Part shown: positions 26,574 through 35,407 of the stretch, one piece after another
How positions within the stretch are numbered: position 1 is the first letter of the stretch
Layout: each line of letters starts with the position of its first letter
Origin: Granulicella sp.
GTDB taxonomy: Bacteria > Acidobacteriota > Terriglobia > Terriglobales > Acidobacteriaceae
NCBI GenBank assembly: GCA_025359825.1
Contig: JANYER010000440.1
Location: 1 to 35,407, forward strand
DNA: 35,407 bases
Direction of reading: 5' to 3'
Notes under the pieces: model-generated
Databases searched by the model: none
Told to the model about the DNA's origin: nothing
What the model saw: only the letters and a program-made list of their open reading frames with translations
Program-made: the position numbers and the translations under genes

Positions 26574-28016
26574 ATGGAGACTTTGACCGTCGTATGGTTC
26601 GTGTTAGGCGCAGTGGTTGGCGGCACATTAGGATGGCTGGTGGCAAAGGGTCGCGCGGCAGCAGTTACTGCTGGCATTGCCGAGAGAGTAGCAGCTCGGG
26701 AGGCGGAAACATCAACGGTTCGAAGTTTGCTTGAGATGCGCGAACGAGAGATATCTGTAGAGCGAGGTTTGCTGAGTACTTCTAAACAAGAAACTGCGGC
26801 CTTGCGAGCGCAATTGGCAGCCGAGCAGAAGGCGTCTGAAGAAAAGCTGCAAGACCTGAAGGATGTGGGGACAAACTTAAAAGCAAGCTTCGAAACGCTT
26901 GCTGTGGATGCACTAGACGCTAATAGCCGACGTCTTATGCAATTGTCCCAACAGCAGTTGTCTCAGCAGCAGGCTGAAGCGAAGAGAGAGTTATCGGCAA
27001 AGGAAACCGCAATTGAGACGATGCTGACACCTATGCGCGAGTCTCTAGGTGTGCTTTCAACTCACAGCCGGGAGTTGGAAGTGAAACGGGAAGGAGCTTA
27101 TCAAGCGGTACTTGCGGAAATTAAAAACATTCAACAATCTCATTTGGAGTTGCGTAAGGAAACGACTCAACTAGTGTCCGCGCTACGAGCGCCTAAAGCA
27201 CGAGGCAACTGGGGTGAGTTGCAGCTAAAGAAATGCGTTGAATTTGCTGGAATGGTGGAGCATGCTTCGTTTGACGTGGAAAAATTTGTGCGCGGGGAAG
27301 AAGCAAACTATCGTCCCGATTTAGTGGTGAAGATGCCCAACGGACGTACGATTATCGTCGACGCCAAGACTCCCTTAGACGCGTTTTTGGATGCAAGCAC
27401 TTCGGAAGACGAGACCATAAGAACAAGCAAGCTTGTAGCGCATGCTGCGCGTGTGCGAGCACACCTTAACGAGCTTTCTGGTAAGAAATATTGGAAACAA
27501 TTCATTGATTCGCCAGATTTTATTGTCTGTTTTTTGCCAAGCGAAGTTCTGTTCAGTGCTGCACTCGAGCAAGATCCGGGATTGATCGAATTTAGCGCGA
27601 ACTCGGGAGTTTTATTGGCTACACCGACGACATTGATTGCGCTATTGAAAGCCGTCGCTTTTGGTTGGCAGCAGGTAGAAATTGCAAAGAATGCAAGTTT
27701 GATTAAGGACACGGCTATCGCCGCATATGGAAAGCTGGCGGGGATGTACGGTGATTTTATTGATCTTGGAAAGAAACTGAAATCCGCAGGTGATAGCTAC
27801 GACGGGATATTGACCAAAGCTGAGGGAAAAGGTGGCTTGTTCTCAATCTCGCGCAAATTAAAAGAGCTGGGCATTGGGGAAAGAGAGTTAGGAGACGGCA
27901 AAGATGCAAAGGCAATTGGCATGACTCCGCGACCTCTAGAAGCTGAGGACTGGCAGACAACATTGAGTTTGGTAGCCGCTGCGGATGAAATATCGATCGA
28001 GAAAGTGGATTCGTAG
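26574..28016 (+). CDS. rmuC: DNA recombination protein RmuC
   Basis: Coiled-coil N-terminal half; VSALRAPKARGNWGELQLKKCVEFAGM, PNGRTIIVDAKTPLDAFLDA, SPDFIVCFLPSEVLFSAALEQDPGLIEF, LIALLKAVAFGWQQ. Confidence 0.95.
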   Translation: METLTVVWFVLGAVVGGTLGWLVAKGRAAAVTAGIAERVAAREAETSTVRSLLEMREREISVERGLLSTSKQETAALRAQLAAEQKASEEKLQDLKDVGTNLKASFETLAVDALDANSRRLMQLSQQQLSQQQAEAKRELSAKETAIETMLTPMRESLGVLSTHSRELEVKREGAYQAVLAEIKNIQQSHLELRKETTQLVSALRAPKARGNWGELQLKKCVEFAGMVEHASFDVEKFVRGEEANYRPDLVVKMPNGRTIIVDAKTPLDAFLDASTSEDETIRTSKLVAHAARVRAHLNELSGKKYWKQFIDSPDFIVCFLPSEVLFSAALEQDPGLIEFSANSGVLLATPTTLIALLKAVAFGWQQVEIAKNASLIKDTAIAAYGKLAGMYGDFIDLGKKLKSAGDSYDGILTKAEGKGGLFSISRKLKELGIGERELGDGKDAKAIGMTPRPLEAEDWQTTLSLVAAADEISIEKVDS

Positions 28017-28119
28017 TTCCAGTCGCTGCGTAGTGGTGTGAAACCGCACCGGACTTCGCAGGAAAATTTCTCCAACCAGACGAAGGGTTTCGTTGAGTGC
28101 ATGGGCTGTTGCCAAGTCG

Positions 28120-29034
28120 CTAGGAGGTGGCTACTTCCAAGTTAGTGACGTGGAGGATGGAGTCGGCGATGGCCGCGGCGGCGATGGCGGCGGGGACGTC
28201 GTGGACGCGGAGGACATGGGCCCCAGCGAGGATGGCGGCTGTGTTGGAGGCGGTGGTGGCGTAGAGCAGTGACTCCGGCACAGAGGGAAGCTGGAGAAGG
28301 GTCTTGCGCAGGAAGCCTTTGCGGGAGGTGCCGCTGAGGAGCGGACGGCCGAGCTGGTGGAGGTGGGCGAACTGGGCGTGGAGGACGTAGTTGTCGTCGC
28401 CGAGTTTGCCGAAGCCGAAGCCGGGGTCGAGGAGGATTTTGTTGCTGGGAGTGCCGGCGGTGTGGGCGGCGGTAAGGCTTTCTCGGAGTCCGCTTAAGAC
28501 TGTTGGGAGGATTTGGCCGGGCGGGAGCGGGGGGAGTGTGTGCCAGGTCTGGGGTGTGCCGCGGGCGTGCATGAGGACGACGCCGCAGGCGAGTTGGGCG
28601 CAGGTGGCGGCCATGGCGGGGTCCCACGTGTGGCCGGAGACATCGTTGACGATCTCTGCCCCGGACTCGACTGCGAGGCGGGCTGTTGCGGCGTGGAAGG
28701 TGTCGATGGAAAGAATGGTTTGGGGGCGGGCTTTTAAGATGGCTTCGATGATGGGAAGGATGCGGGCCTGTTCCTGCTCGGGTGTGACGGGGGTGGCGTT
28801 GGGGCGGGTGGACTCGCCGCCGATGTCGAGGATGTCTGCGCCTGCGTCGAGGAGTTGCAGGGCGTGGGTGATGGCCTGGTCGGGGGAGAGGAAGCTGCCG
28901 CCGTCGGAGAAGCTGTCCGGCGTGACGTTGAGGATGGCCATGATGCGGGTGCGAGGGCCGAGCGCCAGCGTGCGGGTACGGAGGTGCCAGTCGAACCTGG
29001 GTCGGGGTGGAAGGGCGTATGGAGCAGAGGCCAT
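28120..29034 (-). CDS. folP: Dihydropteroate synthase
   Basis: RIMAILNVTPDSFSDGGSF, DILDIGGESTRPNATPV, ILSIDTFHAATARLAVESGAEIVNDVSG, ILLDPGFGFGKLGDDNYVLHAQF, GTSRKGFL. Confidence 0.97.
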   Translation of the reverse strand: MASAPYALPPRPRFDWHLRTRTLALGPRTRIMAILNVTPDSFSDGGSFLSPDQAITHALQLLDAGADILDIGGESTRPNATPVTPEQEQARILPIIEAILKARPQTILSIDTFHAATARLAVESGAEIVNDVSGHTWDPAMAATCAQLACGVVLMHARGTPQTWHTLPPLPPGQILPTVLSGLRESLTAAHTAGTPSNKILLDPGFGFGKLGDDNYVLHAQFAHLHQLGRPLLSGTSRKGFLRKTLLQLPSVPESLLYATTASNTAAILAGAHVLRVHDVPAAIAAAAIADSILHVTNLEVATS

Positions 29035-29144
29035 GCTGCGATTTTATGGCGTGCTGGGGGATTCATGGGGGACTCGCCAGCCGAATCGTTGGGTGGGGTC
29101 TATACGGGATTTGCAGTTCCAGTAAAGTGCAGCGCAAATGCCAA

Positions 29145-29230
29145 GGGCACTGCCGCGTGTGCGGAGTGCCCCTGGTGTTTGCGGTTGTGGATCCCCCGCC
29201 CATCGCGCGATCAGGCGCGCTCAGGATGGG
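29145..29230. repeat. Pair of strong intergenic inverted repeats (REP/BIME-like candidate)
   Basis: GGGCACT-g-CCGC-gtgt-GCGG-AGTGCCC (29145-29171) and CCCATC-GCGCG-atcagg-CGCGC-tcag-GATGGG (29199-29230). Confidence 0.5.
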
Positions 29231-29274
29231 GCACCCGGACTATGCAGGTGTTATTTGGAGGATTGCGGCTCGGG

Positions 29275-31563
29275 TTAGTGGGCCGGTACGACGATGGTGC
29301 TGCTCCTGCCGTTGATGTTGAGGACTACTTTTTGCGAGGTTGGTAGTTGCAAAATGTCGAGTTCCTTCAGGACTCCGGGTGCAGGGTCATAGGGGAAATA
29401 TCTGAAATAGGGCAGGACGGTGGTGGTTGTGCCAAGCGGGCCAGCGGTGATCCAGTTGCAGATCATTCCGGTGGGACAGGTGAGTGGGTCCGTTCCGAAG
29501 CGGTAGGTGGACTGGGACGGCAATGCGACGTAGACATTTTCTGCTTCGGTAACGATGCGGAACCAGGAATCGGTGGTGGTGGTGGGTGGGGTCGTGGTGG
29601 GTGGCGTCGTAGTTGTTGGGGTAGTTCCAGTGGTGGGAGCTGTCGTTGCCGGGGTGCTGGGTGTTGCGGTGGATGATTCGGTTGGCAGTGGGGTAATCAG
29701 GCTCGCACTCTGGGTGAGCAACGAAGTGAGGAGAGAGAGTGGAAGTGAAGTTGAGGTTGGCTCCAATGCTCCGATGGCAGAGAGGGGCGATGGGCGGACG
29801 GTACCGGTGAGGTCCAGGGTAAACAGGGTTGGTGAGGCAAATCCGGCGGGACTGTTGGCTGCGGGAGTGAAGTTGACGGCGTCGAGGCTAGCTTCTCCGT
29901 TGAAGATGGTCGCATTTATCAGCAGCGGGTTGGCGCAGACGTCCGTGGTGGGACAGCGTGAAGGCCCGACGTTCCTCATGCCGTACCAAAGGTTATTTTT
30001 TTGAATGACATTGCCGATGGGAGCCTGGTAATAGATATCTCCCGGGCCACCGACCTGTCCACCCATGTTGTAGGTGGTGGGATTGTCGTAGCCGTAGGTA
30101 ATGTTGTTCTGGAAAGTTAAGGTGCTGTTACTGCAACTGGAAGACCAGCAGCCGATGTCATAGGCGGTAGGAGCGTAGGTGACGAGAGTATTGTTCGCGA
30201 ACAATAACGTTCCGCCCTGTACGAAGTTGAACGAGATGGCGTCCTGCGCGCGGCAGAAGTCGGAGAGGTTGACGTTGTAGGTGGAGGGTGCACCAGCGAG
30301 AGGCTGGGACATACGCAGGCAATTGGCTAACGCGAGGTTATTAGTGAAGTTCGCGGTCTGGAAGTAAGCGCCCCACTTGAACTGGCCACCGTTATTTCCG
30401 TAGGCGGCGGAGTTGGTGATGCTGAGGGTGTTGTTGCCTGCGTCGATATGGCCGAGGTCGATACCATCCTGGGTGTTGTAGCGGAAGATGGAATGGTCGA
30501 CGACGACAGACATTCCGCTGCCTGTGTTAGTGGCTGTGCCGACACCATCGCCGTAGCCACCGGTGCTCTGGCTGTAGCAGGAGAGAGCAGGGTAGGTGTC
30601 GACGGCGGGGTACTGCTGGTTGCAGCCATTCCACTCGATGATGGAGTTGAGGAACTTCCAGGTGGCACCGGCTCCGAAGGGCGTGGCACGGCCGTCATCG
30701 AAGTCCCAGCCGCCCATGCCGTTGTAACTGATGTTGCAGCGCAGACAGGTGACGAGACCGCCGATGGGACCGATGATGCCGCGGTCGGTATGACCGTGGA
30801 TCCAGAGGTCGGTCAAAGCGACGTCGCTGGTGGTGTTGTCCATGGTGATTCCTTCGGAGTCGTAGTCATCGAGGGGGAAGGCACTATTGCATCCGGAAGG
30901 ATATATCGGGGAGCCGTGACGGATGCAGTCGGAGTGCCGGGTGATGTCAAGGCACTGTACGTCGACATACTTGGCACCGCTGAGGTTGAGGGCGGTGTCG
31001 ACTGCGTGACCGCCAAAGATCTGGGTCTTGTTGCCGGCACCGCAACTGGCATAGTTTTCACCCAGGATCCGGGTATGCCTGGCGGCGGTACCGGCTGGAA
31101 TGGTTGGATTGCGACAAACGTAGGGGCCCTGGCCGCCCACGCACCAGGTATCGTTGGGTCCGGACTGATTGAAGCCGACGCGCCATGGACCGCCGCGGAG
31201 GATGACGGTATCGCCGCCGGCGATGACCCAGGCGTCGTTGCCATAGCTCTGGTCGTCCCAGAGGTAGCGGTAGTCGCTGAAGGCGCAGTGCTGATTGGTG
31301 CCTGAGCCGCTATAGGGAGCATCGGACTGGCCGTCGCATTGGCCGCTGGTGGCTGTGGCGGAGTAGCGGGAGCCGCCATCGGGACGGATGTACCAGGTGG
31401 TGCCGGTGGTGGTGGCGGATTGGACCTGAGCGGCGATGCCTGGCAGGCGTACGTCTGCGGTGCTGAGTTCTGGTTTGAAGCTGGGGTTGGATACGACTAC
31501 GCGGGGGGAGGCCGCAGCGCTCAGGGAGAGCATTGCAAAAAAAGCCAGAAAAATCTTGTGCAT
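29275..31563 (-). CDS. Secreted right-handed parallel beta-helix protein with Thr/Pro-rich linker
   Basis: Signal peptide; asparagine-rich repeats typical of beta-helix folds (HSIFRYNTQDGIDLGHID, SITNSAAYGNNGGQFKWGAYFQTANFTNNLALANC); TTGTTPTTTTPPTTTPPTTTT linker and a C-terminal module. Confidence 0.8.
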   Translation of the reverse strand: MHKIFLAFFAMLSLSAAASPRVVVSNPSFKPELSTADVRLPGIAAQVQSATTTGTTWYIRPDGGSRYSATATSGQCDGQSDAPYSGSGTNQHCAFSDYRYLWDDQSYGNDAWVIAGGDTVILRGGPWRVGFNQSGPNDTWCVGGQGPYVCRNPTIPAGTAARHTRILGENYASCGAGNKTQIFGGHAVDTALNLSGAKYVDVQCLDITRHSDCIRHGSPIYPSGCNSAFPLDDYDSEGITMDNTTSDVALTDLWIHGHTDRGIIGPIGGLVTCLRCNISYNGMGGWDFDDGRATPFGAGATWKFLNSIIEWNGCNQQYPAVDTYPALSCYSQSTGGYGDGVGTATNTGSGMSVVVDHSIFRYNTQDGIDLGHIDAGNNTLSITNSAAYGNNGGQFKWGAYFQTANFTNNLALANCLRMSQPLAGAPSTYNVNLSDFCRAQDAISFNFVQGGTLLFANNTLVTYAPTAYDIGCWSSSCSNSTLTFQNNITYGYDNPTTYNMGGQVGGPGDIYYQAPIGNVIQKNNLWYGMRNVGPSRCPTTDVCANPLLINATIFNGEASLDAVNFTPAANSPAGFASPTLFTLDLTGTVRPSPLSAIGALEPTSTSLPLSLLTSLLTQSASLITPLPTESSTATPSTPATTAPTTGTTPTTTTPPTTTPPTTTTDSWFRIVTEAENVYVALPSQSTYRFGTDPLTCPTGMICNWITAGPLGTTTTVLPYFRYFPYDPAPGVLKELDILQLPTSQKVVLNINGRSSTIVVPAH

Positions 31564-31943
31564 CAGGGTCTTGTTCTCTCAGTCATTTCTTGGGTTAGGC
31601 CGCAGGGTTAAGACACAGGTCTGCGGGGCACAAAGATTGAGCCAGAGAGAAGAACAGGACAGATGAGTGCGGACATTCTGCGCACGTACGCAGGAATAGC
31701 GAGGCACCTAGTGAGCGGGGGAAGTCTAGGGGCTATTTCGCAATAATGGGTGACTTCCTGGAGTATATGCAGTTTTGTGCAGAAGAAAAGTGGAAAAATT
31801 CCCTTCTTGATGCGCTTTTAACATAAGTCCTTTGGAGTGAATGTTCGATAGGAGAAAGAAATAGATGGAGGGTTTGGATTGAAGCTCTCCGGGCTGGATT
31901 TTTGTTGTGAGGATGAGCCGGGGTGGGGTGCTAGACTGCGCGG

Positions 31944-33644
31944 ATGATGGACTTTCAAGGTTGTTTGCGGAGTGCGGTGATCGGGTGTGTGTGCGCGTGG
32001 TCGATGGGCGGCGTGGTGGGGTTCGCGCAGGGCGGCCCGGTGGGGTGTTCGAGTGGCGGGGCGGCGGTGCAGGGCGCTCCGTGTGGGCTGCTTGCCGAAC
32101 AGATAGGCGCGTTGCTCGGGGCTCCGGGAGTGGTGCGGGCGCACTGGGGGGTGAAAGTGATGGGGTTGGATGGCAGCCCTATCTATTGGATGAATGAGGG
32201 ACAGTTTTTCCAGCCGGCGAGTAATGCGAAGTTGTATACGACGGCGACGGCGATGGCTTTGCTAGGGGGTGGAACTACGTTTGAGACCAAGGTGGTGGGT
32301 AAGGTAAGTGGGTCGGACTCACGAACGGTCGAAGGCAGTCTGGTGTTGGTAGGAGGTGGAGATGGAAATCTTTCGGGGCGGGATGTGCCGTATGTTTCTC
32401 CTGCGTTGCGTCCAAAGCGGCAAGCAGGGGATGCACCGCCGCCGAAGGTCGATCCGATGCGATACCTGCAAGCGTTGGCAGATCAGGTTGCGGCGCGCGG
32501 TATCCAGGTGGTGACCGGGGATGTAGTGGGAGACGACCAGCTCTTTCCATGGGAACCGTATCCGCAGGATTGGGCGGTAGATGATCTGGTTTGGGGCTAT
32601 GGTGCGCCGGTGAGCGCGCTCACTGTGGGCGATAACCAGATGACATTAACAGTTGGGTCGGGGACTGCGGTCGACGATGTGGGAACAGTGCTGCTGGACC
32701 AGGCTGTGCCGTACTACCGGGTGGATTGGAGTATGCGGACGGGTACGTCAAACGGCGGCTCGTCGGTACAGGTGGATCGGGCTATCGGGAGCAAGGTGTT
32801 GCGGGTGTATGGGTCGATTGCGTTACACGGCGTGCCGGATGTGGAAGAGATTGCTATCCAGGACCCGGCGGAGTACGCGGCCATGGTGCTGAAGGCGATG
32901 CTGGAGGCGAAGGGGATTTTGGTGAAGGGCTCGGCGAGGGCACTACACCTTGAAGGTTATGAAGAGGAAGGTTTTCTGGCGCAAAGTCGCGTTCCGCTAC
33001 CCGCTGCTGGGGAGGCGATAGGCGGTGCCAAATCAGGGAGGCGGCTTATCTCCTGCGTGAATGATTGCGATTTAAGGACGCACGCGGGGATGACAACACT
33101 GGCGAGTCACCAGTCGCCCCCCTTGCGCGACGATGTTGTGATTACGAACAAGGTGAGCCAAAACCTGCACGCGGAGCTGATGTTGCGACAGTTAGGAAAT
33201 GCGCTGGGAGATGTAGGGACTACGGCGCAGGGGGCGCGGGTGGTGCGGGCGTTTATGACGACCAAGGTGGGGATTGATGGAGAAGACTTCGTGCTGTTTG
33301 ATGGGTCGGGGTTGAGCGGGCATGATCTGGTGACTCCGCGGGCTACGGCACGGCTGTTGCAGTATGCGGTGGGGCAGCCGTGGTTTGCGGACTGGAAGAA
33401 GAGTCTGCCGGTGGGTGGGGAGGATGGGAGTTTGATGAGCCGCTTTCCGAAGGCTCCGCTGGCGGGGCATGTGTTTGCCAAGACGGGGACGCTGGGCGAG
33501 GCGCGGGCATTAAGCGGCTATCTGGAGTGCGCGAGTGGGAAGACGGTGATCTTTTCGATCATGGTGGGGAACCACGCTCCACGCAGCAATGCGGACCGGG
33601 ATGCGATGGACAAGGTTGTCGCTGCGATTGCTGCTGCGAACTAG
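31944..33644 (+). CDS. dacB: D-alanyl-D-alanine carboxypeptidase/endopeptidase (PBP4, S13 family)
   Basis: SxxK in FFQPASNAKLYTTATAMALLG, SQN in KVSQNLHAELMLRQLG, KTG in VFAKTGTLGEARALSGYL. Confidence 0.93.
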   Translation: MMDFQGCLRSAVIGCVCAWSMGGVVGFAQGGPVGCSSGGAAVQGAPCGLLAEQIGALLGAPGVVRAHWGVKVMGLDGSPIYWMNEGQFFQPASNAKLYTTATAMALLGGGTTFETKVVGKVSGSDSRTVEGSLVLVGGGDGNLSGRDVPYVSPALRPKRQAGDAPPPKVDPMRYLQALADQVAARGIQVVTGDVVGDDQLFPWEPYPQDWAVDDLVWGYGAPVSALTVGDNQMTLTVGSGTAVDDVGTVLLDQAVPYYRVDWSMRTGTSNGGSSVQVDRAIGSKVLRVYGSIALHGVPDVEEIAIQDPAEYAAMVLKAMLEAKGILVKGSARALHLEGYEEEGFLAQSRVPLPAAGEAIGGAKSGRRLISCVNDCDLRTHAGMTTLASHQSPPLRDDVVITNKVSQNLHAELMLRQLGNALGDVGTTAQGARVVRAFMTTKVGIDGEDFVLFDGSGLSGHDLVTPRATARLLQYAVGQPWFADWKKSLPVGGEDGSLMSRFPKAPLAGHVFAKTGTLGEARALSGYLECASGKTVIFSIMVGNHAPRSNADRDAMDKVVAAIAAAN

Positions 33645-33680
33645 GTAGCGGTGCTTCGGGGTGGGTGCGAGAATGAGGGT

Positions 33681-34055
33681 GTGAAAACTTTCTGGCAGGA
33701 AATCGTTGCGGCGGCTGTTGGCGTGGTGCTGGTGGGTGGTTTGGCGGGCATGGTAGGGTGCAAGGTGCCTCCCAGTCCGAAGCCGATTAATGAGCTGAAC
33801 AAGTCGGAGCTGCTGGGGCGGACAGTGTTCCAGAGCCGCTGCGGAGTGTGCCACAACGACCGTAAGGACGAGCCGCGGCATGGGCCTGCGCTGGTTGGAG
33901 TCTTCAAGAAGCCGACGTTGCCGAGTGGCGCGGCGGCCACGGACGAGCGGGTGACATCGACGATTCAGCATGGACGTGGGTTGATGCCGGCGCTGGGCGA
34001 TACGGTGGATCCTGACGATCTGACGAATTTGCTGGCGTATATGCATTCTTTGTAG
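33681..34055 (+). CDS. Small c-type cytochrome, probable lipoprotein
   Basis: VKTFWQEIVAAAVGVVLVGGLAGMVGC lipobox-like signal; single heme site CGVCH; GLMPAL as likely Met-ligand region. Start at GTG 33681. Confidence 0.88.
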   Translation: MKTFWQEIVAAAVGVVLVGGLAGMVGCKVPPSPKPINELNKSELLGRTVFQSRCGVCHNDRKDEPRHGPALVGVFKKPTLPSGAAATDERVTSTIQHGRGLMPALGDTVDPDDLTNLLAYMHSL

Positions 34056-34088
34056 GACAGGTAGTGGGCACGAGTTTTAGGAGAGACA

Positions 34089-34469
34089 TTGGACGAGCAG
34101 ACTGGCGAAGTAAAGAGATTGCAGGCGAAGGCGGGCAGGATGCTGCCGGGTGTGGCGGCGATCTGCATGTTTCTGCTGTTTCTGACGATGGTGAATGTGT
34201 ACGGCGCGCTGATCGGCGGCTTTGGCACCGGCTGGGGCAAGTATGGGGTTTTGACGCTGTGCACGATGCTGGCTGGCGGGATCTTCGGGTTGCTGCGGTT
34301 GCGGCGATGGGGCTACTCGCTGGTGATGGCGGGGTGTGTGCTGCTGGCGGTGGGGGACTTCTACTACTTTACGAAGAGCCATGTAGCGTTCTTCCTGCTG
34401 CGAGGGCTGTTTGAGATGGTGTTCTTTTTGTATCTGGTACGGCCCGAGGTCCGGGACCGGCTGCGGTAG
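34089..34469 (+). CDS. Hypothetical membrane protein
   Basis: 126 aa with about four hydrophobic segments; TTG start; located between the cytochrome gene and lipA in the same orientation. Confidence 0.65.
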   Translation: MDEQTGEVKRLQAKAGRMLPGVAAICMFLLFLTMVNVYGALIGGFGTGWGKYGVLTLCTMLAGGIFGLLRLRRWGYSLVMAGCVLLAVGDFYYFTKSHVAFFLLRGLFEMVFFLYLVRPEVRDRLR

Positions 34470-34512
34470 ACGAATTGGGGCTCACGGATGGGTGGGCGAT
34501 ACAATCGTGGAG

Positions 34513-35407
34513 ATGACTCCTCCGGTGGCCCAAACGAATAGCGAGCTGGTGCAGGGCTCGGATCTCGTTCAAATCGAGCTTTCGCCGCGCAAGCCGGTGA
34601 AGAAGCCGGAGTGGCTGAAGGCCAAGGCCCCGATGGGTGAGACCTTCCATGCGCTGAAGAAGATGGCGCGGGAGCTGAACCTGCATACGGTGTGCGAGAG
34701 CGCGCAGTGCCCAAACATCGGCGAATGCTGGAACCAGAAGGCTGCGACCTTTATGATGCTGGGCAATCTTTGCACGCGACGTTGCGGTTTCTGCGCGGTG
34801 CCTAAAGGGCGTCCGGAGCCGATCGATCTGGATGAGCCGCGGCGGGTAGCGTATGCGGTGGCGCAGCTCGGACTGAACCATGCGGTGGTTACCAGCGTGA
34901 ATCGCGATGACGATAATGTAGGCGCGGCGCGGGCGTTCGTAAGCGTGATTGAAGAGATTCGTCTCCAGGCACCGGCGTGCCGGGTCGAGGTACTGACGCC
35001 GGATTTTCAGGGAAACGAAGAGTCGCTACGGCTGGTAGTGGCGGCGCGGCCGGAGATTCTGAACCACAATATTGAGACGGTGCCGCGGCTGTATCGCGTA
35101 GCGAAGTCGGGTGGACGGTACGAGAAGTCGCTGCACTTCCTGAAACACGCGAAGGAGATTGCGGCGGAGATGTTCCACGACCGCGATGGCGACCAGATTG
35201 TGACCAAGACGGGCATCATCGTCGGGCTGGGTGAAGAGATGCACGAGTTGCTGGCGGTCTTCCGCGACCTGGCAGACCGGCGCGTGGATATTCTGACGAT
35301 TGGGCAGTATCTGCGGCCCAGCCGCGACCATCTGCCGATGGCTCGTTACTACACGCCGGATGAGTTTGCGTTCCTAAAGCATGAGGCGATGGCGATGGGC
35401 TTCAAGC
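34513..35407 (+). CDS. lipA: Lipoyl synthase (3' end truncated by window end)
   Basis: Absent from the ORF track because it has no stop in the window. TPPVAQTNSELVQGSDLVQIELSPRKPVKKPEWLKAKAPMGETFHALKKMARELNLHTVCESAQCPNIGECWNQKAATFMMLGNLCTRRCGFCAVPKG...: both LipA Fe-S motifs (CxxxxCxxxxxC and CxxxCxxC). Start ATG 34513 or in-frame GTG 34507. Confidence 0.97.
   Translation, partial: MTPPVAQTNSELVQGSDLVQIELSPRKPVKKPEWLKAKAPMGETFHALKKMARELNLHTVCESAQCPNIGECWNQKAATFMMLGNLCTRRCGFCAVPKGRPEPIDLDEPRRVAYAVAQLGLNHAVVTSVNRDDDNVGAARAFVSVIEEIRLQAPACRVEVLTPDFQGNEESLRLVVAARPEILNHNIETVPRLYRVAKSGGRYEKSLHFLKHAKEIAAEMFHDRDGDQIVTKTGIIVGLGEEMHELLAVFRDLADRRVDILTIGQYLRPSRDHLPMARYYTPDEFAFLKHEAMAMGFK

Noticed and set aside
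30448-31305. 285-aa + strand ORF antisense to the beta-helix protein gene
   Set aside because: Low-complexity Val/Gly/Ala translation; the opposite strand has a signal peptide and repeat structure.
31612-31660. Faint resemblance of + strand GACACAGGTCTGCGGGGCACAAAG...GCC to the GEMM (c-di-GMP-I) riboswitch core
   Set aside because: The P1b hairpin and the tetraloop-receptor segments are not present with correct spacing; a covariance-model search (Rfam cmscan) would be needed.

Overview
High-GC window from what looks like an Acidobacteriota chromosome (Terriglobia-like: Oar-type TonB-dependent receptor with an N-terminal carboxypeptidase-regulatory domain, envelope-rich gene content). It is mostly chromosomal housekeeping and envelope genes: tgt; a VanX-like D-Ala-D-Ala dipeptidase; an L,D-transpeptidase-like protein; a PlcC/AcpA-type phosphoesterase; a large TonB-dependent receptor; yajC-secD-secF; tonB-exbB-exbD-exbD followed by a TPR lipoprotein; an exported GH31 glycosidase; a Yip1-like membrane protein; a sialate O-acetylesterase-like SGNH hydrolase; acpP-fabF; rmuC; folP; a secreted beta-helix protein; a PBP4/DacB-type peptidase; a small c-type cytochrome lipoprotein; and lipA, truncated by the window end. 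Two real genes are missing from the supplied ORF track because they run off the window edges: a lipoprotein on the minus strand at 1..899 and lipA at 34513..35407. I found no CRISPR array, phage, transposase, tRNA or rRNA. Nothing here is a clear-cut undescribed system. The best candidates for follow-up are: (i) the secDF-linked tonB-exbB-exbD1-exbD2-TPR locus, whose spacers are long and hairpin-rich, including a 53-nt nested stem-loop upstream of tonB; (ii) a 38-codon uORF with a strong Shine-Dalgarno apparently coupled to rmuC; (iii) dispersed GTAC-rich intergenic repeats and hairpin/REP-like elements; (iv) separation of tgt from yajC-secDF by about 10 kb compared with the classical operon.
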